NCBI GenBank assembly: GCA_009699565.1
Contig: WLNX01000034.1
Location: 1 to 11,407, forward strand
Source of the DNA: Actinomycetota bacterium
GTDB lineage: Bacteria; Actinomycetota; Thermoleophilia; Solirubrobacterales; Solirubrobacteraceae
Length of the DNA stretch: 11,407 nucleotides
Reading direction: 5' to 3'
Positions within the stretch are counted from its first letter, which is position 1; every line of letters begins with the position of its first letter. The position numbers and the translations under genes are program-made. Of this stretch, positions 1 to 6,961 are shown one piece after another. The notes below the pieces were generated by a model. It did no database searches and was not told where the DNA came from. It saw nothing but the letters and a program-made list of their open reading frames with translations.

Positions 1-1916
1 AGGCCGCGGACTACTGCGGTGTTGTTGTCGGCGCCCTCCTCGTACTCCTCCTGAATGTGCGTCACGAGGAAGACCTCGTAGTCCATTGAGAGCCCGAACA
101 GGATCGCGAACATCATCAGCGGCACGAACGAAACGATCGGCACCGATCCGCTAAGGCCGATCAGCTCCGTCGCCCAGCCCCATTGGAAGACCGCGACGAG
201 CATGCCGTAGGAGGCAGCTACTCCGAGCAGGTTCATGACGGCGGCCTGAAGCGGTATCAGGATTGAGCGGAAGGCGAGCAGCAGCAGGAAGAAGCTGAGG
301 GCAACAACGATCAGGATCGAGATCGGAAGTTTGTCCTGGATTTCGTTCGCAATGTCGATGTAGGCGGCCGTTGACCCGCCAACATACGCCTCAACATCGC
401 TCGATCCCAGCGTCTTCGGTATCACTTCGGAGCGCAGCCGGTTGACTAGGTTGACGGTTGCATCGGAGGGGGGTGACGACTTCGGGATCACGGTGATCGT
501 CGCGGCGTTCTGCTTCGCATTCTCAAGCGGCGGCGAAACCGACGCCACGTCCGGGTCGGCGGCGATTGCCTTGTCGAGCTTGGCGAGGTCGGCTGCGTCG
601 GTCGGCTTCTGCGGCAGCTTCACGGCAACCAGCACGGGTCCGTTGACGCCTTCGCCGAAGCCCGAGGCGATCAGGTCATAGGCGCGCGTCGAATCGAGCG
701 ACTTCGCCCCGGCGGCGGTGTCCGGCTGGCCAAGCTGAAGCGAGAGGGTCGGAATTGCGAGAACGAGCAGGATTGCGATTGCCGCAATCATCGGCGGCCA
801 TGGCCGCCGGGCGATTCCGCGCGCCCAGCGCGCCCAGCCGCCGTGGTCGTGGTCGGCTTCCTGGGCAGCCCGGTTGTGCAGGAACGGAAGCTTCAGCGAG
901 TCGACCTTTGGTCCGAGTGCCGCCATGATTGCGGGCAGCAGAGTTAGGGCGGCAACGATTGCGACGAGCACGGCGATCGCCGAGAGGTAGCCCATTGATG
1001 CGACGATCGGAATCCCGGCGATTGCCAGCGAGCAGAGGGCGATCACAACCGTTCCTCCCGCGAAGAGCACTGCTGCGCCCGAGGTCGCAACCGAACGCGC
1101 AATCGATTCCTCTATCGCCATGCCTCCGGCTATCTGCTCTCGGTGGCGCGAGAGCACGAACAGCGAGTAGTCAATCCCCACTCCCAAGCCGATCATCGTT
1201 GCAAGGGCAGGCACCGCGCTCGGTACGTCGACGACGTGCGAGAGCAGCGTGATTGTGCTGATCGCGGTGCCGACGCCAAGCATCGCGGTGATGATCGGCA
1301 GCAGCATCGAAACCGCGGAGCCGAAAGTGAACAACAGGATGATCAGCGCGGCGATGATGCCGATGCCGGCGCTTGTGTCGGTCGCGGGCTTGGTCGCCTT
1401 GAGCCCTATCTGGCCTCCGGCAGCGCTCTCGAGGCCGGCCTTTGAGAGCGGCGCTTCGATCGAGTCGACGAGGTCGATGACCTCGACGACCGAGTAGTTG
1501 GTGATCGCGTTCTTGAGCGATACGTTGATCAGCGCCGTCTTCGAGTTCGGGCTGACCGACCCGCTGCCGGGCGGCGCCTCCAGCGGATTTTGAACCTGCG
1601 CGACTTGAGGCGCCTTCTTTGCCGCTGCGACGGCGGCCGCGATTGCAGAGCGGTTCGACGGCGAAGTCAGCAGCCCCTTGTCGGCCGAGTGGACGACGAT
1701 CGGGCTCGACCCCTGCGACTGGCTCGGGAAGCGCTCGTTGAGCACGTCTGCTGCCTGCTGACTGCCCGTCCCCGGGAGTGAGAGCGAATCCGCGGCTTGA
1801 TTGCCCGCACTCTTTGCCCATGCGCCGAGGCCAACTACGACTACCAGCCAGAAGATGATGACGATCCAGCGGAAGCGCACGCAGAACCGACCGAGGTGGT
1901 AGAGGAGCGCGGTCAT
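1..1916 (-). CDS. MMPL/RND-family transporter, C-terminus cut by window edge
   Basis: This is a proton-driven inner-membrane exporter of the MMPL branch of the RND superfamily. Members move lipids or other hydrophobic compounds, but the substrate here cannot be read from sequence. The frame runs open from an ATG at 1916 to the left edge (638 codons; the stop lies outside). TM1 is at about residues 17-34, followed by an extracytoplasmic porter domain to about 180. A TM bundle spans about 183-340 and contains GIDYSLF with D249/Y250. TM7 is at about 375-393, followed by a second porter domain, and the second TM bundle starts near 530 and contains LSMDYEVF with D612/Y613. Such paired Asp-Tyr motifs are the proton-relay positions known in MMPL proteins. 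The last visible residues, VVRGL, match the usual segment after the second DY motif, so roughly 60-100 residues are probably missing. The loop near residues 354-360 is rich in His and Asp (ADHDHGG). There is no Shine-Dalgarno; see the promoter entry. The family call is firm; a role in lipid export is inference. Confidence 0.93.
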   Translation of the reverse strand, partial: MTALLYHLGRFCVRFRWIVIIFWLVVVVGLGAWAKSAGNQAADSLSLPGTGSQQAADVLNERFPSQSQGSSPIVVHSADKGLLTSPSNRSAIAAAVAAAKKAPQVAQVQNPLEAPPGSGSVSPNSKTALINVSLKNAITNYSVVEVIDLVDSIEAPLSKAGLESAAGGQIGLKATKPATDTSAGIGIIAALIILLFTFGSAVSMLLPIITAMLGVGTAISTITLLSHVVDVPSAVPALATMIGLGVGIDYSLFVLSRHREQIAGGMAIEESIARSVATSGAAVLFAGGTVVIALCSLAIAGIPIVASMGYLSAIAVLVAIVAALTLLPAIMAALGPKVDSLKLPFLHNRAAQEADHDHGGWARWARGIARRPWPPMIAAIAILLVLAIPTLSLQLGQPDTAAGAKSLDSTRAYDLIASGFGEGVNGPVLVAVKLPQKPTDAADLAKLDKAIAADPDVASVSPPLENAKQNAATITVIPKSSPPSDATVNLVNRLRSEVIPKTLGSSDVEAYVGGSTAAYIDIANEIQDKLPISILIVVALSFFLLLLAFRSILIPLQAAVMNLLGVAASYGMLVAVFQWGWATELIGLSGSVPIVSFVPLMMFAILFGLSMDYEVFLVTHIQEEYEEGADNNTAVVRG

Positions 1917-1975
1917 AGCGGTGGTTATACAGGGACGGCTCCCGTACTTACCCGTCTGTTAGCTTTCGCTTCCTC
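1917..1975. promoter_or_regulatory. Divergent intergenic control region between the MMPL and MDR genes
   Basis: These 59 bp must hold the promoters of both divergent genes. On the minus strand TATAAC precedes the MMPL start (separate entry). On the plus strand TAGCTT at 1960-1965 lies 10 nt before the ATG at 1976 and fits a weak TAnnnT -10 box that would give a transcript with almost no leader. No purine-rich ribosome binding site precedes either start codon. I see no convincing -35 box on either strand and no clear operator palindrome. Confidence 0.5.
1924..1929 (-). promoter_or_regulatory. Candidate -10 box (TATAAC) for a leaderless MMPL transcript
   Basis: Read on the minus strand, TATAAC is followed by exactly 7 nt (CACCGCT) and then the ATG at 1916. 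Bacterial transcription usually starts about 7 nt after the -10 hexamer, which would place the first base of the mRNA at or next to the A of the start codon. Leaderless mRNAs are common in Actinobacteria, and no Shine-Dalgarno is present. The hexamer 17 nt upstream is GGTAAG, which does not resemble a standard -35, so the assignment rests on the -10 and its spacing only. Confidence 0.4.
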
Positions 1976-2962
1976 ATGCGAGCAATTCAGATAACCGAAC
2001 TAACCGGCCCCGAAACGGGCCTCAGCCTCGTCGATCTCCCTGAACCCGACGCGGCCGCCGGTCATCCGATGACGCCCGGAGAGGGCGTTGTTGTCGACGT
2101 CGCTGCGGCCGGGGTTGCCTTCCCGGAGCTGCTTCAGACCCGTGGGCAATACCAGATCAAGCCCGATCTTCCTTTCGTACCCGGGAGCGAGGTTGCGGGA
2201 GTGGTTCGCAGCGCCTCCGAGGGGTCCGGCTTCGAGCCGGGTCAGCGGGTCGCAGCATTCTGCATGCTCGGCGGCTTCGCCGAAGTTGCCGTAGCGCCCG
2301 TTCACTTCACCTTCGCACTGCCGGACGAGCTTGACGACGCGCAAGGAGCGGCGCTTGTCCTCAACTACCACACGGCCCACTTCTCGATGGTTCATCGCGG
2401 TCACCTGCGCGAAGGCGAAACCGTCCTCGTCCACGGCGCCGCGGGCGGCGTTGGGACGGCTTCAATTCAGGTTGCAAAGGGGCTCGGTGCCCGCACGATC
2501 GCGGTCGTTTCAAGCGACGAGAAGGAAGCAGTCGCGCGCGAAGCGGGAGCCGACGAAGTTGTCCGCTCCGACGGCGCCTGGAAGGACGAGGTGCTCGCGC
2601 TCGGCGGCGCCGACATGGTGCTCGACCCGGTTGGCGGCGACCGCTTCACCGACAGTCTTCGCTCGCTCAATGAGAACGGCCGCGTCGTCGTCGTCGGCTT
2701 CACCGGCGGCTCGATTCCGGAGGTCAAGGTCAACCGACTGCTGCTCAACAACACTTCAGTCGTTGGTGCCGGCTGGGGGGCCTCGGTACTCGGAAACCCT
2801 GCGCTCGTAGCCGCTACCGGCGCAGCGATAGACGAGCTGATCAAGGCCGGGTTCGTAAGGCCCCCGGTCGGAGCCACATTCCCGCTCGAGGAGGCCTCCA
2901 AGGCGCTTGAGCTGATTGACAGCCGCGCCGCAACCGGCAAGGTTGTTCTGGACCTAACCTAG
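1976..2962 (+). CDS. Zinc-free MDR oxidoreductase, NAD(P)H:quinone oxidoreductase type
   Basis: This is a cytosolic NADPH-dependent oxidoreductase of the medium-chain dehydrogenase/reductase superfamily, quinone-oxidoreductase branch. Such enzymes reduce quinones, enones or enoyl thioesters; the substrate here is unknown. The 328 residues match the family's usual 320-340. Residues 1-120 form the GroES-like domain, including LLQTRGQYQ and the family segment PFVPGSEVAG. The Rossmann domain carries the nucleotide loop HGAAGGVG at 153-160 (GxxGxxG). No zinc-binding Cys/His cluster is visible, which separates it from alcohol dehydrogenases. The ATG at 1976 gives the standard family N-terminus (MRAIQITE) and has no Shine-Dalgarno. 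It is divergent from the MMPL gene and 57 bp ahead of the desaturase on the same strand, so it could share a transcript with it. The class is certain; the reaction is not. Confidence 0.93.
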   Translation: MRAIQITELTGPETGLSLVDLPEPDAAAGHPMTPGEGVVVDVAAAGVAFPELLQTRGQYQIKPDLPFVPGSEVAGVVRSASEGSGFEPGQRVAAFCMLGGFAEVAVAPVHFTFALPDELDDAQGAALVLNYHTAHFSMVHRGHLREGETVLVHGAAGGVGTASIQVAKGLGARTIAVVSSDEKEAVAREAGADEVVRSDGAWKDEVLALGGADMVLDPVGGDRFTDSLRSLNENGRVVVVGFTGGSIPEVKVNRLLLNNTSVVGAGWGASVLGNPALVAATGAAIDELIKAGFVRPPVGATFPLEEASKALELIDSRAATGKVVLDLT

Positions 2963-3006
2963 GCGCGTCGGAGCCGGTCTTGGCCGGTTGGCCGCCGCCG
3001 ATGCCC

Positions 3007-3012
3007 TAAGGT
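3007..3012 (+). promoter_or_regulatory. Candidate -10 box (TAAGGT) or short SD before the desaturase start
   Basis: TAAGGT fits the actinobacterial TAnnnT -10 pattern and lies exactly 7 nt before the GTG at 3020, the same spacing as TATAAC before the MMPL start. That would again give a leaderless mRNA. The same bases contain AAGG at 3008-3011, 8 nt before the GTG, so the element could instead be a weak Shine-Dalgarno on a transcript reading through from the MDR gene. Sequence alone cannot separate these readings; no good -35 is present. Confidence 0.33.
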
Positions 3013-3019
3013 TATTGGC

Positions 3020-3919
3020 GTGCGCCGCGCTGACAAGTACGCAAACATGGCAGCGGTTTTCGGGCCGATCATCGTCTTGATTGCGCTGATTCCGGTAGCT
3101 CTTAACAACGATCTGCTCCATCTCAGCGACATGATCGTGTTCGCCGTGATGTACATCATCTGCGGCCTTGGCATCACCGTTGGCTACCACCGTCTGCTGA
3201 CCCACCGATCGTTTCAGACCTACAAGCCGATCGAGTATGGATTCGCGATTGCCGGCTCTATGGCAATCCAGGGCGGGCCGATGGACTGGGTCGCGGACCA
3301 TCGCAAGCATCACGCCCACTCGGATCAGGAGGGGGACCCGCACAGCCCCCACGTTGGCAACGGCTCGGGCATCCGCGGCGCTGTTCGCGGTCTTTGGCAC
3401 GCCCACGTCGGCTGGACCTGGCGGGTTCACGGGCTGGCCACGCACAAGAAGTACGCGATCGATCTGAACGAGGACCGCGGGATGCGCGTGATCCACTACT
3501 CGTTCCCGTTCTTCATCCTCGTCTCGGCTGCGCTCCCGTTCGGTCTCGGCGTCGCGATCACCGGCACGCTCGCCGGGGGGCTCACGGGGCTGCTCTGGGG
3601 AGGCCTGATTCGCGTCCTGCTGCAGAGTCACGTGACCTGGTCGGTCAACTCGATCTGCCACTTCTTCGGCAACCGCCGTTTCGAGGTCGAGGATCAGTCA
3701 ACGAATGTTTGGTGGCTCGCTATTCCTTCACTGGGCGAGTCCTGGCACCACAACCACCACGCCTTCCCGCGCTCGGCTAAACACGGTCTGCGGCGCTCTG
3801 AGATCGATCCGTCGGCGATGCTGGTCTCGCTGATGAAGAAGCTCCACCTTGCCTGGAACGTGGTCGAGATTCCTGCCGAGCGGCAGCAGTCGAAGCTGAT
3901 CGAAACGCCGCAGGCCTAG
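3020..3919 (+). CDS. Membrane fatty acid (acyl-CoA) desaturase, delta-9 type
   Basis: This is a di-iron integral-membrane desaturase that inserts a cis double bond into long-chain acyl-CoA, probably at delta-9, controlling membrane fluidity. All three histidine boxes are present: HRLLTH at 57-62, HRKHH at 94-98 and HHNHH at 243-247. Family landmarks GYHR (55-58), GDPHSPH and LWHAHVGW are also seen. Hydrophobic spans lie at about 13-28, 38-54, 73-87 and in two helices around 160-205. At 299 residues it is a compact bacterial form without a fused cytochrome b5 or reductase domain, so electrons must come from a partner not evident here. The GTG at 3020 is preferred because it follows TAAGGT/AAGG at good spacing. 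The ATG at 3047 (residue 10) is an alternative and keeps all motifs. Delta-9 position and acyl-CoA substrate are inferred from family resemblance. Confidence 0.95.
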   Translation: MRRADKYANMAAVFGPIIVLIALIPVALNNDLLHLSDMIVFAVMYIICGLGITVGYHRLLTHRSFQTYKPIEYGFAIAGSMAIQGGPMDWVADHRKHHAHSDQEGDPHSPHVGNGSGIRGAVRGLWHAHVGWTWRVHGLATHKKYAIDLNEDRGMRVIHYSFPFFILVSAALPFGLGVAITGTLAGGLTGLLWGGLIRVLLQSHVTWSVNSICHFFGNRRFEVEDQSTNVWWLAIPSLGESWHHNHHAFPRSAKHGLRRSEIDPSAMLVSLMKKLHLAWNVVEIPAERQQSKLIETPQA

Positions 3920-3923
3920 CTGA

Positions 3924-5408
3924 TCAGACGACGCTTGCGGTGCCGTCGCCTGCAAAGGCGAGGTCACGGCCGGCAACCTGTTCATTGCCGATCAGCTTGA
4001 GCAGCTCCGGCTCGGTGCTCTGCGCGACGGCACGGGCTCCATCCTCGAAGATTCCAGTCAGCGTCGCGACCGTCGCCGAGCCTTCACGGTCGTAGACCAG
4101 GGTTGCCGTCTCTGCCGCCGCCACTCCGCTGCGGTCTCCCGCCATCTCCCTTGACGGAAGCGAAGCTGCCGCCTTGCGGCCGTCGAAGGTCGACAGTGGC
4201 CGCTCCGGGGGCGATGCGCTGAAGAGTGCGGCGGCATGTTTCGTCATGTACCAGCCGACGGCGGTAGTCATGCCGGTCGCGCCGGGGTCCTCGCGCAGTC
4301 GCTCGACCATCGAGCAGACCGCGTGGGTCGCGTAGTTGTTCCCCGGGCCGCCTGCGAAGCTGAGCCCGCCGGTGACGGTCAGTGGCCGCGATTCGGACCA
4401 CGGATCGATCCCCAGTTCCTTGCACGCGAGTTGGACCGCGCTCGGGAAGCAGGAGTAGATATCGAGGTGCGCAACGTCGCCAAGTCCCAGCCCGGCAGCT
4501 TCCAATGCGCCGGCAGCGGCGATGCCAAGGGCGGGGGAGCGGTCGAGGCGGTCGCGCGAGCTCACGAACCAATGCTCTTCGGCGTGCCCGAAACCAAGTG
4601 GGAATACCCAGCGGTCGCGTGGGACGCCGAGTTCGCGGGCCGTCTCCTCGGAGCAGAGGATCACTGCGGCCGCCTGGTCGGTCTGGATGTTCGAGTTGAG
4701 CAGCTTTGTGTAAGGCAGGGTCACGAGCCGGTTGCCCGGTGCCGGTGTCGCAATCTCGGCGGCGCCGGGGAAGTCGCGGGCCCACGCATGAGGGTTGTCC
4801 TCGGCGACCTTCGAGAAGCGCGCCCAGAGCTGACCGAGCCGTCCGCGGTGTTCCTCGATCGTTCCGCCCTGTTCCGCCCAGAGAGCGTGCTCAAAGAGCG
4901 GATAGACGATGATCGGGGCAATCATGTTGGCTGCTGCTTCAGCTTCGGTCGCTGGGAAGCGGTCGCTCCCGACGAGGACATCCGGCTCGCTCTCATCGTC
5001 AAGAGGTGACCACGACGGCTCGCTCCCCGACCTCATCGATTGAGCGAGCGTCGAGAGCGCCTCTGCGCCGCAGACCACGGCGCAGTCAAGCTCGCCGGCC
5101 GCAATCCGCGAACTCAGCTCTGCGATCAGACGCAGCGGCCCGTCTCCGCCAAGCTCGGTTCGCATCGTCAGTTTCGGAGTTATTCCCATCGCTGAGGCGA
5201 CCAGCGCCGCCGGATCCGACCAGCGCCGCGAGGCGATGTCGACGACGCCTATTGCATCGACCCGGCTCAGCAGGTCGCCGCCACCGGCGTCCTGCATCGC
5301 GGCAGCGATCACCTCGGCGCACATCATGATCGGGTCCGGAGCGTTGCCGTCCCTCCAGGTCGCCTGAGCGACGCCGGTGATTACCGGCCTGCGTGAATCG
5401 TTTGCCAC
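3924..5408 (-). CDS. Thiolase-like protein (acetyl-CoA acetyltransferase family, TLP1/SCP2-thiolase type)
   Basis: This belongs to the thiolase superfamily, in the group usually labelled acetyl-CoA acetyltransferase in actinobacteria. Residues 1-400 form the two-lobed thiolase fold, and residues from about 405 to 494 form the extra C-terminal domain typical of thiolase-like protein type 1, giving 494 residues against about 400 for ordinary thiolases. Where a thiolase has its nucleophilic cysteine there is GGDGP (87-91), and the late CxG motif is replaced by VGWYMTKH ending at H391. Remaining candidate functional residues are C320 in YSCF, at the HDCF position of SCP2-thiolases, and the GGP motif at 353-355 where thiolases have GHP. 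Normal thiolysis is therefore doubtful, and CoA-ester or lipid binding is possible. The GTG start at 5408 gives the family N-terminus (RRPVITGVAQ). It lies 5 nt after the stop of the SHOCT membrane protein gene with no proper Shine-Dalgarno, which suggests translational coupling. Confidence 0.88.
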   Translation of the reverse strand: MANDSRRPVITGVAQATWRDGNAPDPIMMCAEVIAAAMQDAGGGDLLSRVDAIGVVDIASRRWSDPAALVASAMGITPKLTMRTELGGDGPLRLIAELSSRIAAGELDCAVVCGAEALSTLAQSMRSGSEPSWSPLDDESEPDVLVGSDRFPATEAEAAANMIAPIIVYPLFEHALWAEQGGTIEEHRGRLGQLWARFSKVAEDNPHAWARDFPGAAEIATPAPGNRLVTLPYTKLLNSNIQTDQAAAVILCSEETARELGVPRDRWVFPLGFGHAEEHWFVSSRDRLDRSPALGIAAAGALEAAGLGLGDVAHLDIYSCFPSAVQLACKELGIDPWSESRPLTVTGGLSFAGGPGNNYATHAVCSMVERLREDPGATGMTTAVGWYMTKHAAALFSASPPERPLSTFDGRKAAASLPSREMAGDRSGVAAAETATLVYDREGSATVATLTGIFEDGARAVAQSTEPELLKLIGNEQVAGRDLAFAGDGTASVV

Positions 5409-5413
5409 TCCAG

Positions 5414-6916
5414 TCAGGAACTGGTGGTTCCGTCTTCACCGAGGATCTTCTGCTTCTCGGCGGCAAACTCTTCGTCGGTCAGTGCGCCGCCATCACGCAG
5501 CGCTACGAGCCTCTCAAGTTTCGCCATCTTCTGGCTCTCCTTGTCGCCCCCTGGCATCGTCTTGTCGACCACTTCTTTGCTCCGGGTGCGCACATCTGCT
5601 GCGGCCCTTGAGGTGGTCTCCTTGACGGACGCCCCGGCGCGGCTGAACGCGGCGCCGATCCTTGCGCCCGCGTCATGGACCGGGTGCCCGTTGGCGATGC
5701 TTGCGTCAGGGAAATCGGCCAGCGTCTCGCGCCGCAGGGAGTAGAAGCCGAAGAAGATCAGAATGATGAAGACGACGATGAACGACGGCCTGCTTGCGGC
5801 CGGGATCGGCGCCCAGATCAGGAATCCCAGCACCAGCAGCCCAACGACCGCGTAGCAGGCACCGCCAAAGCGGTTTACGACGGGGGCGATGAAGCCTCGG
5901 ACCTTGTGGGCCGCTTGGGTGGGGCCGCCGAGGAGTCCAGCGATTATCAGCATTGCGCCAACGACTGCCACCTGCGTAGCAATTTGGGCCAGAAGCGATG
6001 TCTCGATGTCCCAAGTCGCGCTCACCGCTGGCCGCAGTGAGACGTCGGTGACGAGCGAGCTGACCACCTGGTCGCCGACTGCACTTCGCAGAACGACAAC
6101 GGCTAGTGCCGCCAAGACCAGCCCTACGCCGACCTCGACCAGTCTCGTCGCACGCGCTCCCGCGGCAAGCGCCACGGCGGCTACGAACAGCAGGAAGGCG
6201 AGCACGCTGAACACGACGGAGGACGTCTTGAGCGCCCGCGTTATCTGCTGTGCCTGCTTCAGCTCCTGCGATTGGATAACGGTTATCTCGCCGGCGCCCG
6301 GGGGAATCTTGGCCGTGACGCTGCTCGGCAAACCAAGGCTCGTGCTGATCTTGGTGAGGATGCCACCGAGGTTGATCGTGACGTCGCCATTCGTGGTGCT
6401 GATGAACGAAGTACCCCCGTTCATCGCGGTCACGAATTGCTCGTGGGCGAGCTTGTTCGCCTCGGTCCAGACAGATTGGACGGCCGGCTGCTCAAGCGCG
6501 GCGTTTGCCGCCTTTGTGATCAGGTTGCGAGCGCCTGCCGCGGCGACCGGAGCAAGCGGCTGCAGCTCCTTGGGGAGCACCGTCTTGATCTCGGCGGGGA
6601 CGTCGACATTGGTGTAGAGCTGGTCAACCAGGTAGATCGCGACCTGATCGCGGATCACGGGGTTGGCGATCAGCTCGGCGCTGGCCTTGGTCCAGGCATT
6701 CGTGTCAAGCAGCTGCTGACGGGTCCAATTGGCAAATACGGCGACGATCGTGAAGAGCGTCGCCAGTGCGATCATCACGTGAACCGTGATGCGCCTGCCG
6801 CCCGAGCGCTGCCAGGGCGTTTCGCCCGATGGCTGGACGGCGGTTGGAGCTTCATCCGGAGCGCTATTGGCTGTCGTCTTCTGCTCTGTTGTCTTGGCTT
6901 CTGAATCTGAACTCAT
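5414..6916 (-). CDS. Six-TM actinobacterial membrane protein with extracytoplasmic domain and C-terminal SHOCT domain
   Basis: The function is unknown. The 500 residues read as follows. A polar Thr/Glu/Pro-rich cytosolic tail (1-40) is followed by TM1 (43-63). An extracytoplasmic domain (about 64-231) opens with LLDTNAW and EQPAVQSVW segments, which I recognise from uncharacterised actinobacterial membrane proteins. TM2-TM3 (232-253, 257-279), an outside loop (280-311), TM4 (312-330) and TM5-TM6 (352-371, 377-395) follow. A cytosolic tail with basic, amphipathic stretches (400-452) ends in a SHOCT domain at about 463-492 (LERLVALRDGGALTDEEF). SHOCT domains are short oligomerisation or tethering modules at protein C-termini. 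The frame stays open 152 codons further upstream, but that stretch lies inside the divergent phosphodiesterase gene. The ATG at 6916, shortly before TM1, is the sensible start, with a weak GAGAG 9 nt upstream. It is probably the first gene of an operon with the thiolase-like gene. Confidence 0.85.
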   Translation of the reverse strand: MSSDSEAKTTEQKTTANSAPDEAPTAVQPSGETPWQRSGGRRITVHVMIALATLFTIVAVFANWTRQQLLDTNAWTKASAELIANPVIRDQVAIYLVDQLYTNVDVPAEIKTVLPKELQPLAPVAAAGARNLITKAANAALEQPAVQSVWTEANKLAHEQFVTAMNGGTSFISTTNGDVTINLGGILTKISTSLGLPSSVTAKIPPGAGEITVIQSQELKQAQQITRALKTSSVVFSVLAFLLFVAAVALAAGARATRLVEVGVGLVLAALAVVVLRSAVGDQVVSSLVTDVSLRPAVSATWDIETSLLAQIATQVAVVGAMLIIAGLLGGPTQAAHKVRGFIAPVVNRFGGACYAVVGLLVLGFLIWAPIPAASRPSFIVVFIILIFFGFYSLRRETLADFPDASIANGHPVHDAGARIGAAFSRAGASVKETTSRAAADVRTRSKEVVDKTMPGGDKESQKMAKLERLVALRDGGALTDEEFAAEKQKILGEDGTTSS

Positions 6917-6961
6917 AGCGCGATACTCTCGCACAACTCTGCTTCTTACGCAGCAATCGGC
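6917..6961. promoter_or_regulatory. Divergent intergenic control region (SHOCT protein / holin-phosphodiesterase)
   Basis: These 45 bp separate two divergent starts and must hold, or overlap, promoters for two likely operons. The minus-strand gene has a weak GAGAG 9 nt before its ATG. The plus-strand gene has no Shine-Dalgarno; TACGCA at 6947-6952 is only a poor -10 candidate. I see no strong -35/-10 pair or long palindrome. Such a short gap means the two promoters would overlap physically and could be co-regulated. Confidence 0.4.

Noticed and set aside
2975..2995. GGCC-rich inverted repeat between the MDR and desaturase genes as a possible terminator
   Set aside because: The arms are only about 4 bp and there is no T-run after them, so it does not support an intrinsic terminator.
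2954..3661. A minus-strand open frame opposite the desaturase
   Set aside because: Charged low-complexity product, no domain; the plus strand has three intact histidine boxes.
6939..6953. Inverted repeat CTGC-7-GCAG in the divergent gap as an operator
   Set aside because: Arms of 4 bp are expected by chance in DNA of this composition, and the repeat does not extend outward.
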